Part shown: positions 40,652-50,658 of the stretch, in pieces
Layout of the letters: the number at the start of each line of letters is the position of its first letter
Position numbering within the stretch: the stretch's first letter is position 1
DNA from: Ramicandelaber brevisporus
Lineage: Eukaryota; Kickxellomycota; Ramicandelaberales; Ramicandelaberaceae
Reading direction: 5' to 3'
Length of the DNA stretch: 64,000 nt
Assembly (NCBI GenBank): GCA_025201865.1
Contig: MU602686.1
Coordinates: forward strand, 32,668-96,667
Translations under genes and position numbers: made by a program
Notes under the pieces: model-generated
Seen by the model: the letters and a program-made list of their open reading frames with translations, nothing else
Databases searched by the model: none
Told to the model about the DNA's origin: nothing

Positions 40652-43600
40652 TCAATGGGGCTGCGATGGTGGAGGTGGGACGGGAGGCACTTGTTGCTGT
40701 TGCTGCTGATGATGCTGGTGTTGTTGCTGTAGGTGCTGTTGCTGTTGATGTGGATGTGGAGGATGTGCAGCGCCATAGAACGATACCCTTGATGGATCGT
40801 ATGGTTGTTGGTATGGAGGTGGAGGTCTGATAAAGTGTGGTTGCTGAACTTGACCACCAGGATACACTGAAATGCGATTTCCAGGCAATTGCACACCGCC
40901 GGGAAGCTGCACAAATTGCGTGGGCTGCAAGCCGCCAGGACCCGGAGGACGCGCAATGATGACAGGGCGTCCGGTGAAGCTGGGGTTGATGGGAATGTAG
41001 CCAGGAAGCACGGGCTGCTGCTGAGGCGCAAACACCATGGATTGATGAGGATTCGCTGCGACAAGGGGACGGAATCCGTGGGCATTGTGCAGCTGTGGCT
41101 GAAGGTGCGGCTGTGCAGAGAGTGGAGTGTATGGCGATTGCGGTGAGTGTGTGCTGCCCGGATTACTAACAGCACCTGGAAGATTCTGATATGACAAACG
41201 AGGGGATGTTGATAGCGGTGCCGGTGGGAGAGCAGGTGGCCGAGATGTCGGATGCGTAGAAAGCGGAGGCGGTGGCGGTAAAGGCTCGGCTGGAATTGGT
41301 GGAGGCAATGTGGTGCTCGAGACAGGAGGGCTGTCAGTGGTTCCATAGCCAGAGTCATGCTGCGAGTTCTGCGACGGCAACGGTGGCAACGGTCTGCTAT
41401 TGGGGGCAGAGCCTGGTTCAGGGATGTAGCCAAAGCCTGGCGTTGTTGGAGTTGTTGAACCACCGCCATTGCCAGCGCTGTTTGAACCATGCGAGCCGCC
41501 TGACATCAATGATGCGCCACTGACTCGCTGCTGGTTGGAGGATAAAGAGTCGGATGGGCCAAGGACAGGCGAGTATGGCGCTTCAGAAACGGAGCTCTGC
41601 GGCTGCAAGAATTGCTGAGACAATGGTCGCTGTAGAGGCGTGCCAGTGGCATGAGAAACCGGAACGAATTGCATCATTGGACGCTGCTGCTGGATCATAC
41701 CTTGGGGCAGAACAAGTGGACGCATGTGCTGGCTATTTGGAGGCAGGAAACCTCCTGGGAAGCCAGGACCGCCAGGACCGCGAATGGGGATCAAGATTGG
41801 CCGACCATTGGCAGGGGCAGGACCGCCGGCAAAGGCTGCTGGGCGAATCATGTTTGGCGACAGGATGAGAGGATGCTGGCCAGACAACGCGGCAGGACGA
41901 TATCCAGGCGGCGCAATTTGCTGAATCTTCTGAAGGACATGCAGTGGCAACGTGGGTCTGATGTCTGGTGCTGGGCGATTGATTTGCATGGCCTGTTGAG
42001 CAACCGATTCTTTGGCTCTCTTGGCAGCCATCTGCATGTCAGAGAGTGGCAGTCTTACTGGGATAGTGTTGATGTGAGCCAGGTTGATGGAGGTGCCATA
42101 CTGGGCAAACGCACGTCCTTCTCTACTGTCGCGCCACTTGTACTCGGCAATGAACGGGTCGGCTGGAGTGCCATCGGGTTTCGGCCGTGCAGGTGGCGAC
42201 TCGATGTGCGCTGGCAGGGAAGTGATCATGACGACAAGCTCTGCAGTAAAGTATGACAGGGTTTGGTGAACTTGACATTGCAATTCCACCATCTTGGCCA
42301 TAATGACATCAATGGCTTGCACGCAATACTGAATAAGAGGCGGAATGTCAGACTCGAGCACTTCGACAAGCGACAGGTAGTTCTTGGAATGATTCTTAAT
42401 GCTGATATTCGTATCACGCTCACCACGAGCCTGCATCTCCAGATAAGTCATGTGGGCACGCTCCAGTTTGGGCAGTGCAATGATCGCAGTTTTGACTCTG
42501 TTGAGAATAACAATCAGCTCCATCACTGCCTTGAATACATTGTCGTCAGAATCAGCCAGTATTCCTTCAATAATCTTGCGGTTGTCGATTGCGCGATGTC
42601 TCAGCTGCTCAATCCATTCCTTCAGCATTTTAGCCTCATCTATAAACATGCGGCCCATTGGATTTGTATCATCTGGCGAATGGAAATCAATATCAACAAT
42701 CGCACCCAAAGACTTGGACAAATCAAGCTGCTTGGCTACACTACTAATGACATGACTGCGCCATTTGTGCTGCTGCTGGAATAACTGCATCACATTGTGC
42801 TGTACAACGAGGAACTCACGCACAACCGGAGGCAGGTTCATGGATGCTCGACCAAGCTCATCATCGATCGAAGCCGAAATCATTGATGCTGATGGAGAGG
42901 ATGCTGCTGCAAACGAACCGCTTGCCGCTGATGCCGGTGGTGTGCCGGAGGCATATGACACTGATGAATTGATGCCAGCCTTGGATGACGACAGCGAGAG
43001 AGTGGATGCCGAAGCGGTGGAGGTAGCTGCAACACGCCTCTGGGCCAGCATGGCTGCGGCTTCGCTGATTGGCACGCTTGTAGCTTCAAGATCAGCATTA
43101 GCATGAGACTGTAGCTTGGGCTCGCTAATTTTGATGCCCTGGACAATCTTCTTCTTGCCAGTCGCTGCCTCACGTTCCTTGGACTTGCCGATGCCAAAGA
43201 ATCGGCCAATTGTGCCTGAGATTCCATTCTCAGTGCCAGCCTTCTTGTGACTCGCAATTTCCGCGTCGATTGATGTCTTGCCCTCACCGAGTTTGAACGC
43301 AGCCAACAGTGCCACAGTCTTTCCACGCTGTTTGTTGACGTTCTCAGCCAAGTCGACAGTTAATGCCAATGCCTTTTTCGCAGACTCATACTGAGAGTGA
43401 TCTTTTGGAGTGGCTTTGATCAGTGATTCAGTTAGCAGCTTGTATCGCATTGTGCGCTGGAATGGTTCTGCCAAATAAGCATCGCGTGTAATTGCTCTGT
43501 TCGTTTCTCTCGCACTAACCATTTCGCATTCATTAGCAAATTTGATGCGCTGCTCAGCTTGCGAATGAGATGAATCCAGAATAATCAATCTGATGTCCGG

Positions 43601-45325
43601 GTCATACTCAGTAATGTACTTGGTGTAAAGCTGCTGAAGTCTTGGGAAATGGCGTTCAAATAGCATGCCAAGATCCTCATCCACCTTCTTCTTGAGATCA
43701 ATGCCCTCTGAGTCCGAATCCGAATCATCCCATCCATTGTTGGCCAGTGAGTCTTCAATCTTGAGCTCGTGTTCAACGGCCGCCTTGATGTCTACAACAA
43801 ACTGCTCGTGGAATTCAATAAGCTCTGGCAGGTTGATGAAGATCTTGCGAATCTCAACATCGCTAAATAGTCCAGACTCTTTGAATGCCTCATAGTAGTA
43901 TTTCCGAGCATCCTTCAGTTTGGCAACAAATGCTTCCTCGGATGAAGCATATTCTTTGACAGCATGAGTGCGCTTGCTGGCCTTCTTGGCAGGAGCAGCC
44001 TCAACATCGGCAGGGAAAACAGTGTCAAGCGGCAAATCAGATGCAGCAAGTTTGCCCATGATTTCCGCTTTGACCAGCTCAGAGATGTCAGATGCCGATG
44101 AAAGTGCCTGCTGTCTCTGCTCTGGACTCAAGTGAAGAAGACCGGACTCAACGCGAGTGTATCGATCCTGGCCACCAGTCAGTGCAAGCATGGCCTGATT
44201 GAGTGCTGATGTTGGTCTAGAGCGGCCTTCGCTGCCATCTGCACTGTGCGACGACTGTCCATCCCAGGCATCCATGTGCTGTCTTAGCAGTGTTTCGACG
44301 TCTGTACCAGCTGCAGCAGCTGCAGCCTGTAGAGTATCCTCATCCCAGCTTATCATCCTTGGGTCAGTGCGAGAGGAAGTGTCCTTGCGACGATGCTTCT
44401 TTGACTTCTTCTTACGCGGAACATACTTTTCACCGGCCATCATTGCCAGCCGCATCAATGTCTCTTCATCAGTCTCGTCGCCATCATCCTCGTCAATGTC
44501 GCTGTGAGATGTTGTCGCTGCTGCTGCTGCTGCTGCCGCTCCCGTAGTGGAACCAGCTGCCGCTCCCGTGGCAGCATCAACCAGAGTTGCAGAATCAGAG
44601 TACAAGGTCGACATTGCCTCGGCTGAGTAAAAGTCAGCAATGTTGTAGTCATTTGGTAGCTGAATGTACTGTCCATCTTCACCAAGCATGACCATCTGTC
44701 CACTGGCATCCATTGCAAGAAGGGAAGGGTCAACAAGGCTCATGCCCTCCATATGTGTCATCAGCATTGCTTCGTCTGCCTGAATCAATTGTGTATCTAC
44801 TGCATTCATGACCATTCCACCTGCTGCTTCTGCCGCTGATGCTGCTGTCGTTGTAGCCACTGCTGCAGCTACCTGTGGTGCGCCAACGTCATACGCGCCT
44901 TGCCTATCCGCCAAGAGAATGGCATCGAGCTGCTTTGAGCCAGAAAGCGGGCGAGGCGAATCGCTGCGACCAATGGCAGTTTGGCTTGGTTTCGCGCTAG
45001 TTGGCTGAGTATGTGTATTAGAAGAGTTTGCTTTCGGAGTTGCTGTTGTAGCTGGAGGTTGTGAGTGAGCTGCTGGTTGTTGTTGAGCTGGGTGGTAGTG
45101 TGCGTGCGCGCCGTATCCAGTATAGGCGGCAGTAGGAACAGTAGCCACGCCGCCGTACGCATTATGGAGAGGGTGATGACTGTTGCTGCTTGGCGCTGCA
45201 GACACGAACATGAGGTCGTCGTCGTCGTCGCTGCTACTGCCGCCGTTATTGGAGTTGCTTCGTGCAGGCAACTGCGCTGTGGCCAGTGAAGGCGATTGAG
45301 TGAGCTGTGCCTGGTACTGATGCAT
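40652..45325 (-). CDS. DH-BAR Rho/Cdc42 guanine nucleotide exchange factor
   Basis: 1557 aa. A DH (RhoGEF) domain lies at about residues 450-665 (LPELIEFHEQFV, then AEPFQRTMRYKLLTESLIKA). It is followed by a helical BAR-like region at about 820-1040 (VVREFLVVQHNVMQLFQQQHK through MTSLPAHI-like sequence) instead of a PH domain. The DH-BAR pairing is known from fungal Gef1-type and animal Tuba-type Cdc42 activators acting at curved membrane and sites of polarised growth. The N-terminus is low-complexity and acidic with a basic KKKSKKHRRK patch; the C-terminus is Pro-rich with poly-Q and poly-P. The ATG at 45325 is the first Met, but the same frame is open upstream beyond a single TAA. The protein may therefore be longer at its N-terminus. 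Confidence 0.87.
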   Translation of the reverse strand: MHQYQAQLTQSPSLATAQLPARSNSNNGGSSSDDDDDLMFVSAAPSSNSHHPLHNAYGGVATVPTAAYTGYGAHAHYHPAQQQPAAHSQPPATTATPKANSSNTHTQPTSAKPSQTAIGRSDSPRPLSGSKQLDAILLADRQGAYDVGAPQVAAAVATTTAASAAEAAGGMVMNAVDTQLIQADEAMLMTHMEGMSLVDPSLLAMDASGQMVMLGEDGQYIQLPNDYNIADFYSAEAMSTLYSDSATLVDAATGAAAGSTTGAAAAAAAATTSHSDIDEDDGDETDEETLMRLAMMAGEKYVPRKKKSKKHRRKDTSSRTDPRMISWDEDTLQAAAAAAGTDVETLLRQHMDAWDGQSSHSADGSEGRSRPTSALNQAMLALTGGQDRYTRVESGLLHLSPEQRQQALSSASDISELVKAEIMGKLAASDLPLDTVFPADVEAAPAKKASKRTHAVKEYASSEEAFVAKLKDARKYYYEAFKESGLFSDVEIRKIFINLPELIEFHEQFVVDIKAAVEHELKIEDSLANNGWDDSDSDSEGIDLKKKVDEDLGMLFERHFPRLQQLYTKYITEYDPDIRLIILDSSHSQAEQRIKFANECEMVSARETNRAITRDAYLAEPFQRTMRYKLLTESLIKATPKDHSQYESAKKALALTVDLAENVNKQRGKTVALLAAFKLGEGKTSIDAEIASHKKAGTENGISGTIGRFFGIGKSKEREAATGKKKIVQGIKISEPKLQSHANADLEATSVPISEAAAMLAQRRVAATSTASASTLSLSSSKAGINSSVSYASGTPPASAASGSFAAASSPSASMISASIDDELGRASMNLPPVVREFLVVQHNVMQLFQQQHKWRSHVISSVAKQLDLSKSLGAIVDIDFHSPDDTNPMGRMFIDEAKMLKEWIEQLRHRAIDNRKIIEGILADSDDNVFKAVMELIVILNRVKTAIIALPKLERAHMTYLEMQARGERDTNISIKNHSKNYLSLVEVLESDIPPLIQYCVQAIDVIMAKMVELQCQVHQTLSYFTAELVVMITSLPAHIESPPARPKPDGTPADPFIAEYKWRDSREGRAFAQYGTSINLAHINTIPVRLPLSDMQMAAKRAKESVAQQAMQINRPAPDIRPTLPLHVLQKIQQIAPPGYRPAALSGQHPLILSPNMIRPAAFAGGPAPANGRPILIPIRGPGGPGFPGGFLPPNSQHMRPLVLPQGMIQQQRPMMQFVPVSHATGTPLQRPLSQQFLQPQSSVSEAPYSPVLGPSDSLSSNQQRVSGASLMSGGSHGSNSAGNGGGSTTPTTPGFGYIPEPGSAPNSRPLPPLPSQNSQHDSGYGTTDSPPVSSTTLPPPIPAEPLPPPPPLSTHPTSRPPALPPAPLSTSPRLSYQNLPGAVSNPGSTHSPQSPYTPLSAQPHLQPQLHNAHGFRPLVAANPHQSMVFAPQQQPVLPGYIPINPSFTGRPVIIARPPGPGGLQPTQFVQLPGGVQLPGNRISVYPGGQVQQPHFIRPPPPYQQPYDPSRVSFYGAAHPPHPHQQQQHLQQQHQHHQQQQQQVPPVPPPPSQPH

Positions 45326-46008
45326 AGTACGCTGTCGTTGCCGTCGTTGTTGAGGATATTACTGCTGTCGCTGTCGCTGTTGCAGTCGTTGAAGAGCGGG
45401 GTTTGGCACAGAGCCTCCTACAAAAGACGCAGTTCCTGAGGAACGGGCTGACGAAGATGGTGTTGGCAAATGCACAGGTTGCTGCTGTTGCTGCTGCTGT
45501 TGCTGCTGTGGTCGTGAAGAAAAGGAAGATGATCCGGGTGTCTCTGAAGGAACGCTGGGTGATGGGAATGGCGAGAAGTTAGGCTTGGCTCTCGGTATTT
45601 CTGGTGTTGCTGTTGTCGCTGTTATTGCTGTTGTTGCTGTTGCCTCGAGGAAGACGAAGGGCTTCTACCACAGAGCAAACAGTAGAGAATGCTGAAAAGG
45701 CGAGCTTGGTGGCTTATGCAAAGTTGTTGGTAAAAAGAGAGAAAAAAAGCGAAGGTGAAGCAAAAAAAAAAAATGGAAGTGCGAACAGGGCGGCAGGTAC
45801 ACAGACAGTTCCCGTTTTCATTGAGCCACCACTCGCTGATACAAGGGTTCACCTCGCATGCTCTCTGTACAGTGAGGAAGTCAACCAGGGCACGGGTCAG
45901 TAAAACAAAAAACTCTAACTGTTCGATTTGCTCGTTTGAGATGAATAAGTTTGAAATATCATAACGGAAGAACGCGAGATGCTTAGAGATAAGGGAAAGA
46001 AACATGAC
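45326..46008. other. Region upstream of the RhoGEF gene, with an in-frame Q/S/P-rich open stretch
   Basis: On the minus strand, 101 codons are open (45362-45664) in the RhoGEF frame. They read as Thr/Ala-rich, then Pro/Ser-rich (for example SPFPSPSVPSETPG), a run of ten Q, and VHLPTPSSSARSSG, before a TAA at 45359-45361, 11 codons before the annotated Met. No Met occurs in that stretch. The remainder (45665-46008) is pyrimidine-rich on the minus strand and holds the promoter and the 3' flank of the PSYAP gene. Confidence 0.6.
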
Positions 46009-48093
46009 TTAAACGGCGATGTAGGATGGAGCAGTGAGCGAGAGGCATGGAGTAGCTGGAGCCGGAACAGGGGCTGGTGCCGGAGCTGGCACTGGGGTTG
46101 GAGCTGGCGACTCTGGGACCGGTGCTGGCATTGGAACTGGAGCCGGAGCGTACGATGGTGCCGGAGCTGGGGCATAAGATGGTGCCGGAGCTGGGGCGTA
46201 CGATGGAGCCGGGGCGGGCATTGGAGCTGGAGCCGGAACAGGGGCTGGTGCAGGAGCGTAAGATGGAGCTGGTGCAGGAGCGTAAGATGGGGCAGGGCCA
46301 GAGCCATTGGCGCATGGAGTAGCTGGTGCCGGAGCTGGGACTGGTGCAGGAGCTGGCGCATATGATGGAACTGGAGCGACTGGAGCAACAGGCACTGGTG
46401 CATAAGATGGAGCTGGGCCAGAGCCGCCGGCGCATGGAGTAGAAGCTGGACCACCTGGGACGTAGCTTGGAGCCGGAGCTGGAACGGTCACGGTAACCGG
46501 CACTGGGGTTTGAGTTACAACAACGGTCTCAGTGACTGGAGCTGGAGCCGGCTGGGTAACGGTAACTGGAGCCGGTGCTGGCTGAGTGACGGTGACCGGG
46601 GCTGGAGCTGGCTGCGTGACGGTAAGGTAAACTGGGACAGTCTGGTAGATGGTGGTCGGGACAACCTGAGTGACAGTAACTGGTGCAGGCGCTGGAGCAT
46701 AAGACGGGGCTGGTGCATAAGACGGTGCTGGGCCTGGTGCAACATACGATGGAGCTGGCGCTGGGATAGGCACTGGGGCATAGGATGGAGCTGGTGCAGG
46801 CGCGTAAGATGGAGCTGGAGCTGGAGCGTAGGACGGTGCAGGAGCTGGAGCCGGCGCTGGCATTGGAGCAGGGGCAGCAACATAAGATGGGGCTGGTGCG
46901 TACGATGGAGCTGGAGCTGGGACTGGTGCCGGCATTGGAGCTGGAGCCGGAACTGGGGCATATGATGGAACTGGAGCAGCAGCATAAGATGGCGCTGGCG
47001 CTGGTGCCGGAGCAGGGGCTGGCACTGGAGCATACGATGGAGCAGGGGCAGGTGCATAGGATGGAGCTGGACCTGGCGCTGGGGCAGCAACGTATGATGG
47101 AGCAGCACCTGGGACCGGAACTGGAGCATAGGATGGAGCTGGAGCAACCTGGCCATAGCCTGGAATCATAGCGTTACCTGGCACAGTTGGGGCGACTGGT
47201 GCAACTGGCACGGCTGGGGCTGGAGCTGGTGCAACTGGTACAGCCGGAACTGGAGCAGGCACTGGCCCTGGACCACCAGTTGAAGCACATGGAGTCTGAG
47301 CCGGAGCTGGCACTGGAGCATAAGATGGGGCCGGTGCTGGTGCATAGGATGGTGCTGGTGCTGGCGCGTAAGATGGAGCTGGAGCCGGGGCATAAGATGG
47401 GGCTGGAGCTGTACCAGCGTTGTAGGTGGCATCAGCAACTGGCGGAATAACCTGTGGCACTGGGTCAACAGCAATCTGCGGGTTCATTGGTGGGATCGGG
47501 TCGACCTGAGGGGCGGTTGGAACTGAATCGACGGCAACCACTGGAGCATCCTCCATGCCAACATCACGCTTGACTGGCAACTTGAGTGGCTTGTCCGTAG
47601 AACCAGGCAATGCGAGAGTCTTGCAAACTGGCAGCGGCACAACACCCTGTGGGAAGCCGGGGATTGGGACTGGTAGACCTTCTAACTTCGGGAATGGAAT
47701 AGCAGGAAGTCCAACACTACCAACCTTGAGCTTGTCAGTAAGCCCTGGAACCTTGACACCTCTAACCTCACCATCCTTGTCTTGACAGTGTGCTTGCATG
47801 CCGTTGAAGAATGGAAGCTGATCTTTGCCCTCAACGAATGGGGTAACTGGTTTGGTGAGTCCACTGAGAAGAGCAATAACTGGCAAAGCAGGAGCACCAC
47901 CAGCGGCAGCGGCTGGTTCTTTAGTACCCTCAGCTGGAGCAGCAGTAGTCTCAACATCAGCAGCCTTAGTATCGGTCGACGCGGTGTCAGCGGCATCGGC
48001 AGCTGGAGAAGCATCGTTCTCAACGATTGGGCGGGCAGCGGCAAGCTGGAGACCAGCCAGAGCCAGAAGAGTCAAAGTAAGCGAGAACTTCAT
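46009..48093 (-). CDS. Large secreted PSYAP-repeat protein (long member of the PSYAP/VTVT family)
   Basis: 694 aa. Signal peptide [20 protein letters not shown], then an Ala/Thr/Asp-rich segment and a region of about 100 residues with two Cys and repeated GLP/IP motifs ([20 protein letters not shown]). The remaining 460 residues are mostly APAPSYAP repeats, interrupted by a PAPVTVTQ block and by TPCA(S/G/N) motifs. It ends [15 protein letters not shown]. The sparse, regularly placed TPC cysteines suggest inter-chain crosslinks. Same modules as the 319-aa protein at 11076-12035. Tyr-rich repeats of this kind suit a wall or extracellular matrix protein, inferred from composition. No catalytic domain. 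Confidence 0.83.
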   Translation of the reverse strand: MKFSLTLTLLALAGLQLAAARPIVENDASPAADAADTASTDTKAADVETTAAPAEGTKEPAAAAGGAPALPVIALLSGLTKPVTPFVEGKDQLPFFNGMQAHCQDKDGEVRGVKVPGLTDKLKVGSVGLPAIPFPKLEGLPVPIPGFPQGVVPLPVCKTLALPGSTDKPLKLPVKRDVGMEDAPVVAVDSVPTAPQVDPIPPMNPQIAVDPVPQVIPPVADATYNAGTAPAPSYAPAPAPSYAPAPAPSYAPAPAPSYAPVPAPAQTPCASTGGPGPVPAPVPAVPVAPAPAPAVPVAPVAPTVPGNAMIPGYGQVAPAPSYAPVPVPGAAPSYVAAPAPGPAPSYAPAPAPSYAPVPAPAPAPAPAPSYAAAPVPSYAPVPAPAPMPAPVPAPAPSYAPAPSYVAAPAPMPAPAPAPAPSYAPAPAPSYAPAPAPSYAPVPIPAPAPSYVAPGPAPSYAPAPSYAPAPAPVTVTQVVPTTIYQTVPVYLTVTQPAPAPVTVTQPAPAPVTVTQPAPAPVTETVVVTQTPVPVTVTVPAPAPSYVPGGPASTPCAGGSGPAPSYAPVPVAPVAPVPSYAPAPAPVPAPAPATPCANGSGPAPSYAPAPAPSYAPAPAPVPAPAPMPAPAPSYAPAPAPSYAPAPAPSYAPAPVPMPAPVPESPAPTPVPAPAPAPVPAPATPCLSLTAPSYIAV

Positions 48094-49077
48094 TTGTTGG
48101 TAATGGTTGTAAAGTTAGTTAACAAGGTTTGGAGGGGAATCGTATGTGTGTGGAGGGAGACGGATTAAAAGAAAAAATGAAGAGGCGCGAGTTGGAGGTG
48201 ATGGACGTAAAGAAAATGTCGATAGTTTGTGTGGAGAGAAAGACGAGAGCGATGGAGCGATTGATAGAAAAACTGAGATGGTGGAGTTGGAAGGAAGGGC
48301 GGAAAGAGAGCAAGCGTGCTTTGTTTACATATACTTATTTGTGTGTAGTCGACGAAGGGGGTGATTGAGTCTCGCTGGACTACAAAGAAACAACAGAAAA
48401 CAACAAAAACAACAACACCAGTGATAGATGGATGAGAGAAAGAAGGAGTAGGAGTAGGCTGGTATGTGTGTGTCTGATCATGGGAGATTTGGCGTCGATC
48501 TTTGAACGTGAGAGAAACACGACACGAGTGGGCTTGCTCAACCAAGGGAGATGCTGCAAATAACTCAACAACAACATCAATGATGCCAGACAGACGCAGC
48601 AGATCAATACATGTCTTCTGTTACTGCTGTTGTTGCTTCAGGGTCAACATTGCATGTTTGCATGTAGTTTTGTTTTTTTCTTTCTTTCTCCATCCATCTA
48701 TCCATTCATCAAAATGCATTTACCACTTCACCCCCTGGAAAACGATTAGGTAGGAAGGTAGGAGTGTAGAGAGTGGAGTAGAAATACAATATAACGAGAA
48801 AAAAAAACAGCCCACCCCTGAGAAATACTCTTCAAAAAACAGAAACAGAAAGCAGCGTCCATCCCACGGGTTTTGTGCAGCAGAAGTTGACACTCACTAT
48901 TTTCTCATCGACAAACTAAGCCAAAAGGAAAAAAAAAAAGAAGAGAAAGGAAAGGAAAGGAAAAGGCGAAGCCTCGTTCGTGCGTGCTTGTGTGTGTATG
49001 TGTGTGTACACATCACCATTTGATACTAGCACTAGCACTATGCATATAAATGTAAAATGTTTAAAATAAGTATAAAG
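48094..49077. other. Upstream region of the PSYAP gene and 3' flank of the Bre4-like gene
   Basis: About 980 bases. On the minus strand the PSYAP leader is pyrimidine-rich (48120-48310). The middle has AAAACAACAACA runs, and the distal part has GGAAAGGAAAGG and TGTGTGTATG tracts (48930-49010). Open frames here are low-complexity. No gene seen. Confidence 0.55.
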
Positions 49078-50626
49078 TTAACTCTTTTGAACAGAATTGC
49101 GGTGAGATGCGCAGTTCTGGTGAGGATCGTCAATGCCGGCATTGTCCATCAGGATACGGATCTTCTCATTGACATCGTATTCAATTGACCCCACAATTGA
49201 TCTGACGAGCTCCAGCAGCCGATCCTGCTCCTCAATCACCCGCCACATTGCGCCTGACGCTGTAAATGCAAACACATCTCGGAACGGATTTGTATCGCAT
49301 TCTTCCCAGTTGGAGCCATTGGATGCAGCTTGTGCGGCAGCAGTTGTGATAACCGACACAAACGTTGCCATTGCACCGCCGCCGCCACCACCGCCACCAC
49401 CATTCCCACTGATACCGACTGAAGGCGTATTGATGACCATTGGATACAACGCCAGTGCTTCATCAACAGCCTGCATCAACTCGTCACGGGCTGCGTGTCG
49501 GTTGGGTAAATACGGCGGCAGTGGGTCGCGTGTTCTAAGAGTGTTTGCCAGCAAGTGGTTAAACACATAAGTTGCTGCACTCAGATTCTTGCGAGCGACA
49601 GAGGCGTACTTGACGCGCAGAATGTAATTGGGTGAGCGTTCAGCAATGGCTTCGGTGATGGATGTATTTGCCAGGTCAAACCAACTGCACATGATTTCAA
49701 AAGCTTTGGTCATACCCTGCACTGTTGATACCGGAATGCGCTTGGATTCATCTTGTGGTTCGTTAACTGCATCAACCACAAGAGCGTTGGAGCGATCGAT
49801 TAAGCCACGCATTTCACGCAAGCCACGGTCGATTTCCATAAAGAGAGTGCGGTCATCATCGGAGCCATGGCGCTCGTAAAACCGCATGTGCAATCGAGTA
49901 ACAACAAATGAAGACCAGTCAAATATACTGGCCAGCACAGGAACCAATCGAACGTGAGCAAAGTTAGGCCACAGCAACGAATCAATGATTACAACCAAAA
50001 CGATGCCAGCGATGACATTGCCACCGCGCGAGATTGCAGTGTCCATATTGCACTGGCCGCCACGCACCATTTGGATATCCTTGAACACAACTGCAAAATA
50101 TCCCACTATACAAGTTGGAGTAATGTACGCATACTTGCTGCCAGATGCAATCAAATACAAGAATGGAATTGATCCAATCATCGACAGTGCGCCAATGCCA
50201 GCCACGGAATGGCAGCTGATCCTCAGCACAATCATTGCGTAAATGATGGCTATAAAGTTGGCACCAATACGGCGTTTGCAGACTGTGAGAGTGGAGCCGA
50301 CGTTCTGCATGAAGATGAGTGCAATTGTGGCGATGCAACTAATCGCTGAATGTTGGATGAGGAACCAATTTCGAGTAACATCCAGCATGCAGAGAACGGA
50401 GGGAATTGCTAGTGCGAGAGCGTACTTGATGGTGTACTGTGACAATGAGGTGCCAAATGCGCTTAGCATAATCCAGGCGCCACTCGTCAGTTTGGCAATG
50501 AGCCAGTCATAAGGCATTCGAATGTACGACCAAACTTGCTCAATGCGTGACCACATTGATACTGGCTTCTTTTCAACATCCACTGCATCTTTGACTACAG
50601 TTGTATCATCAACCGACTCTGTACTT

Positions 50627-50658
<32 letters not shown>

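Noticed and set aside
45622-46005. 127-codon minus-strand frame upstream of the RhoGEF
   Set aside because: Different frame from the RhoGEF, Phe/Cys-rich without domain, and it overlaps pyrimidine-rich leader. The in-frame stretch at 45362-45664 is the more interesting one.
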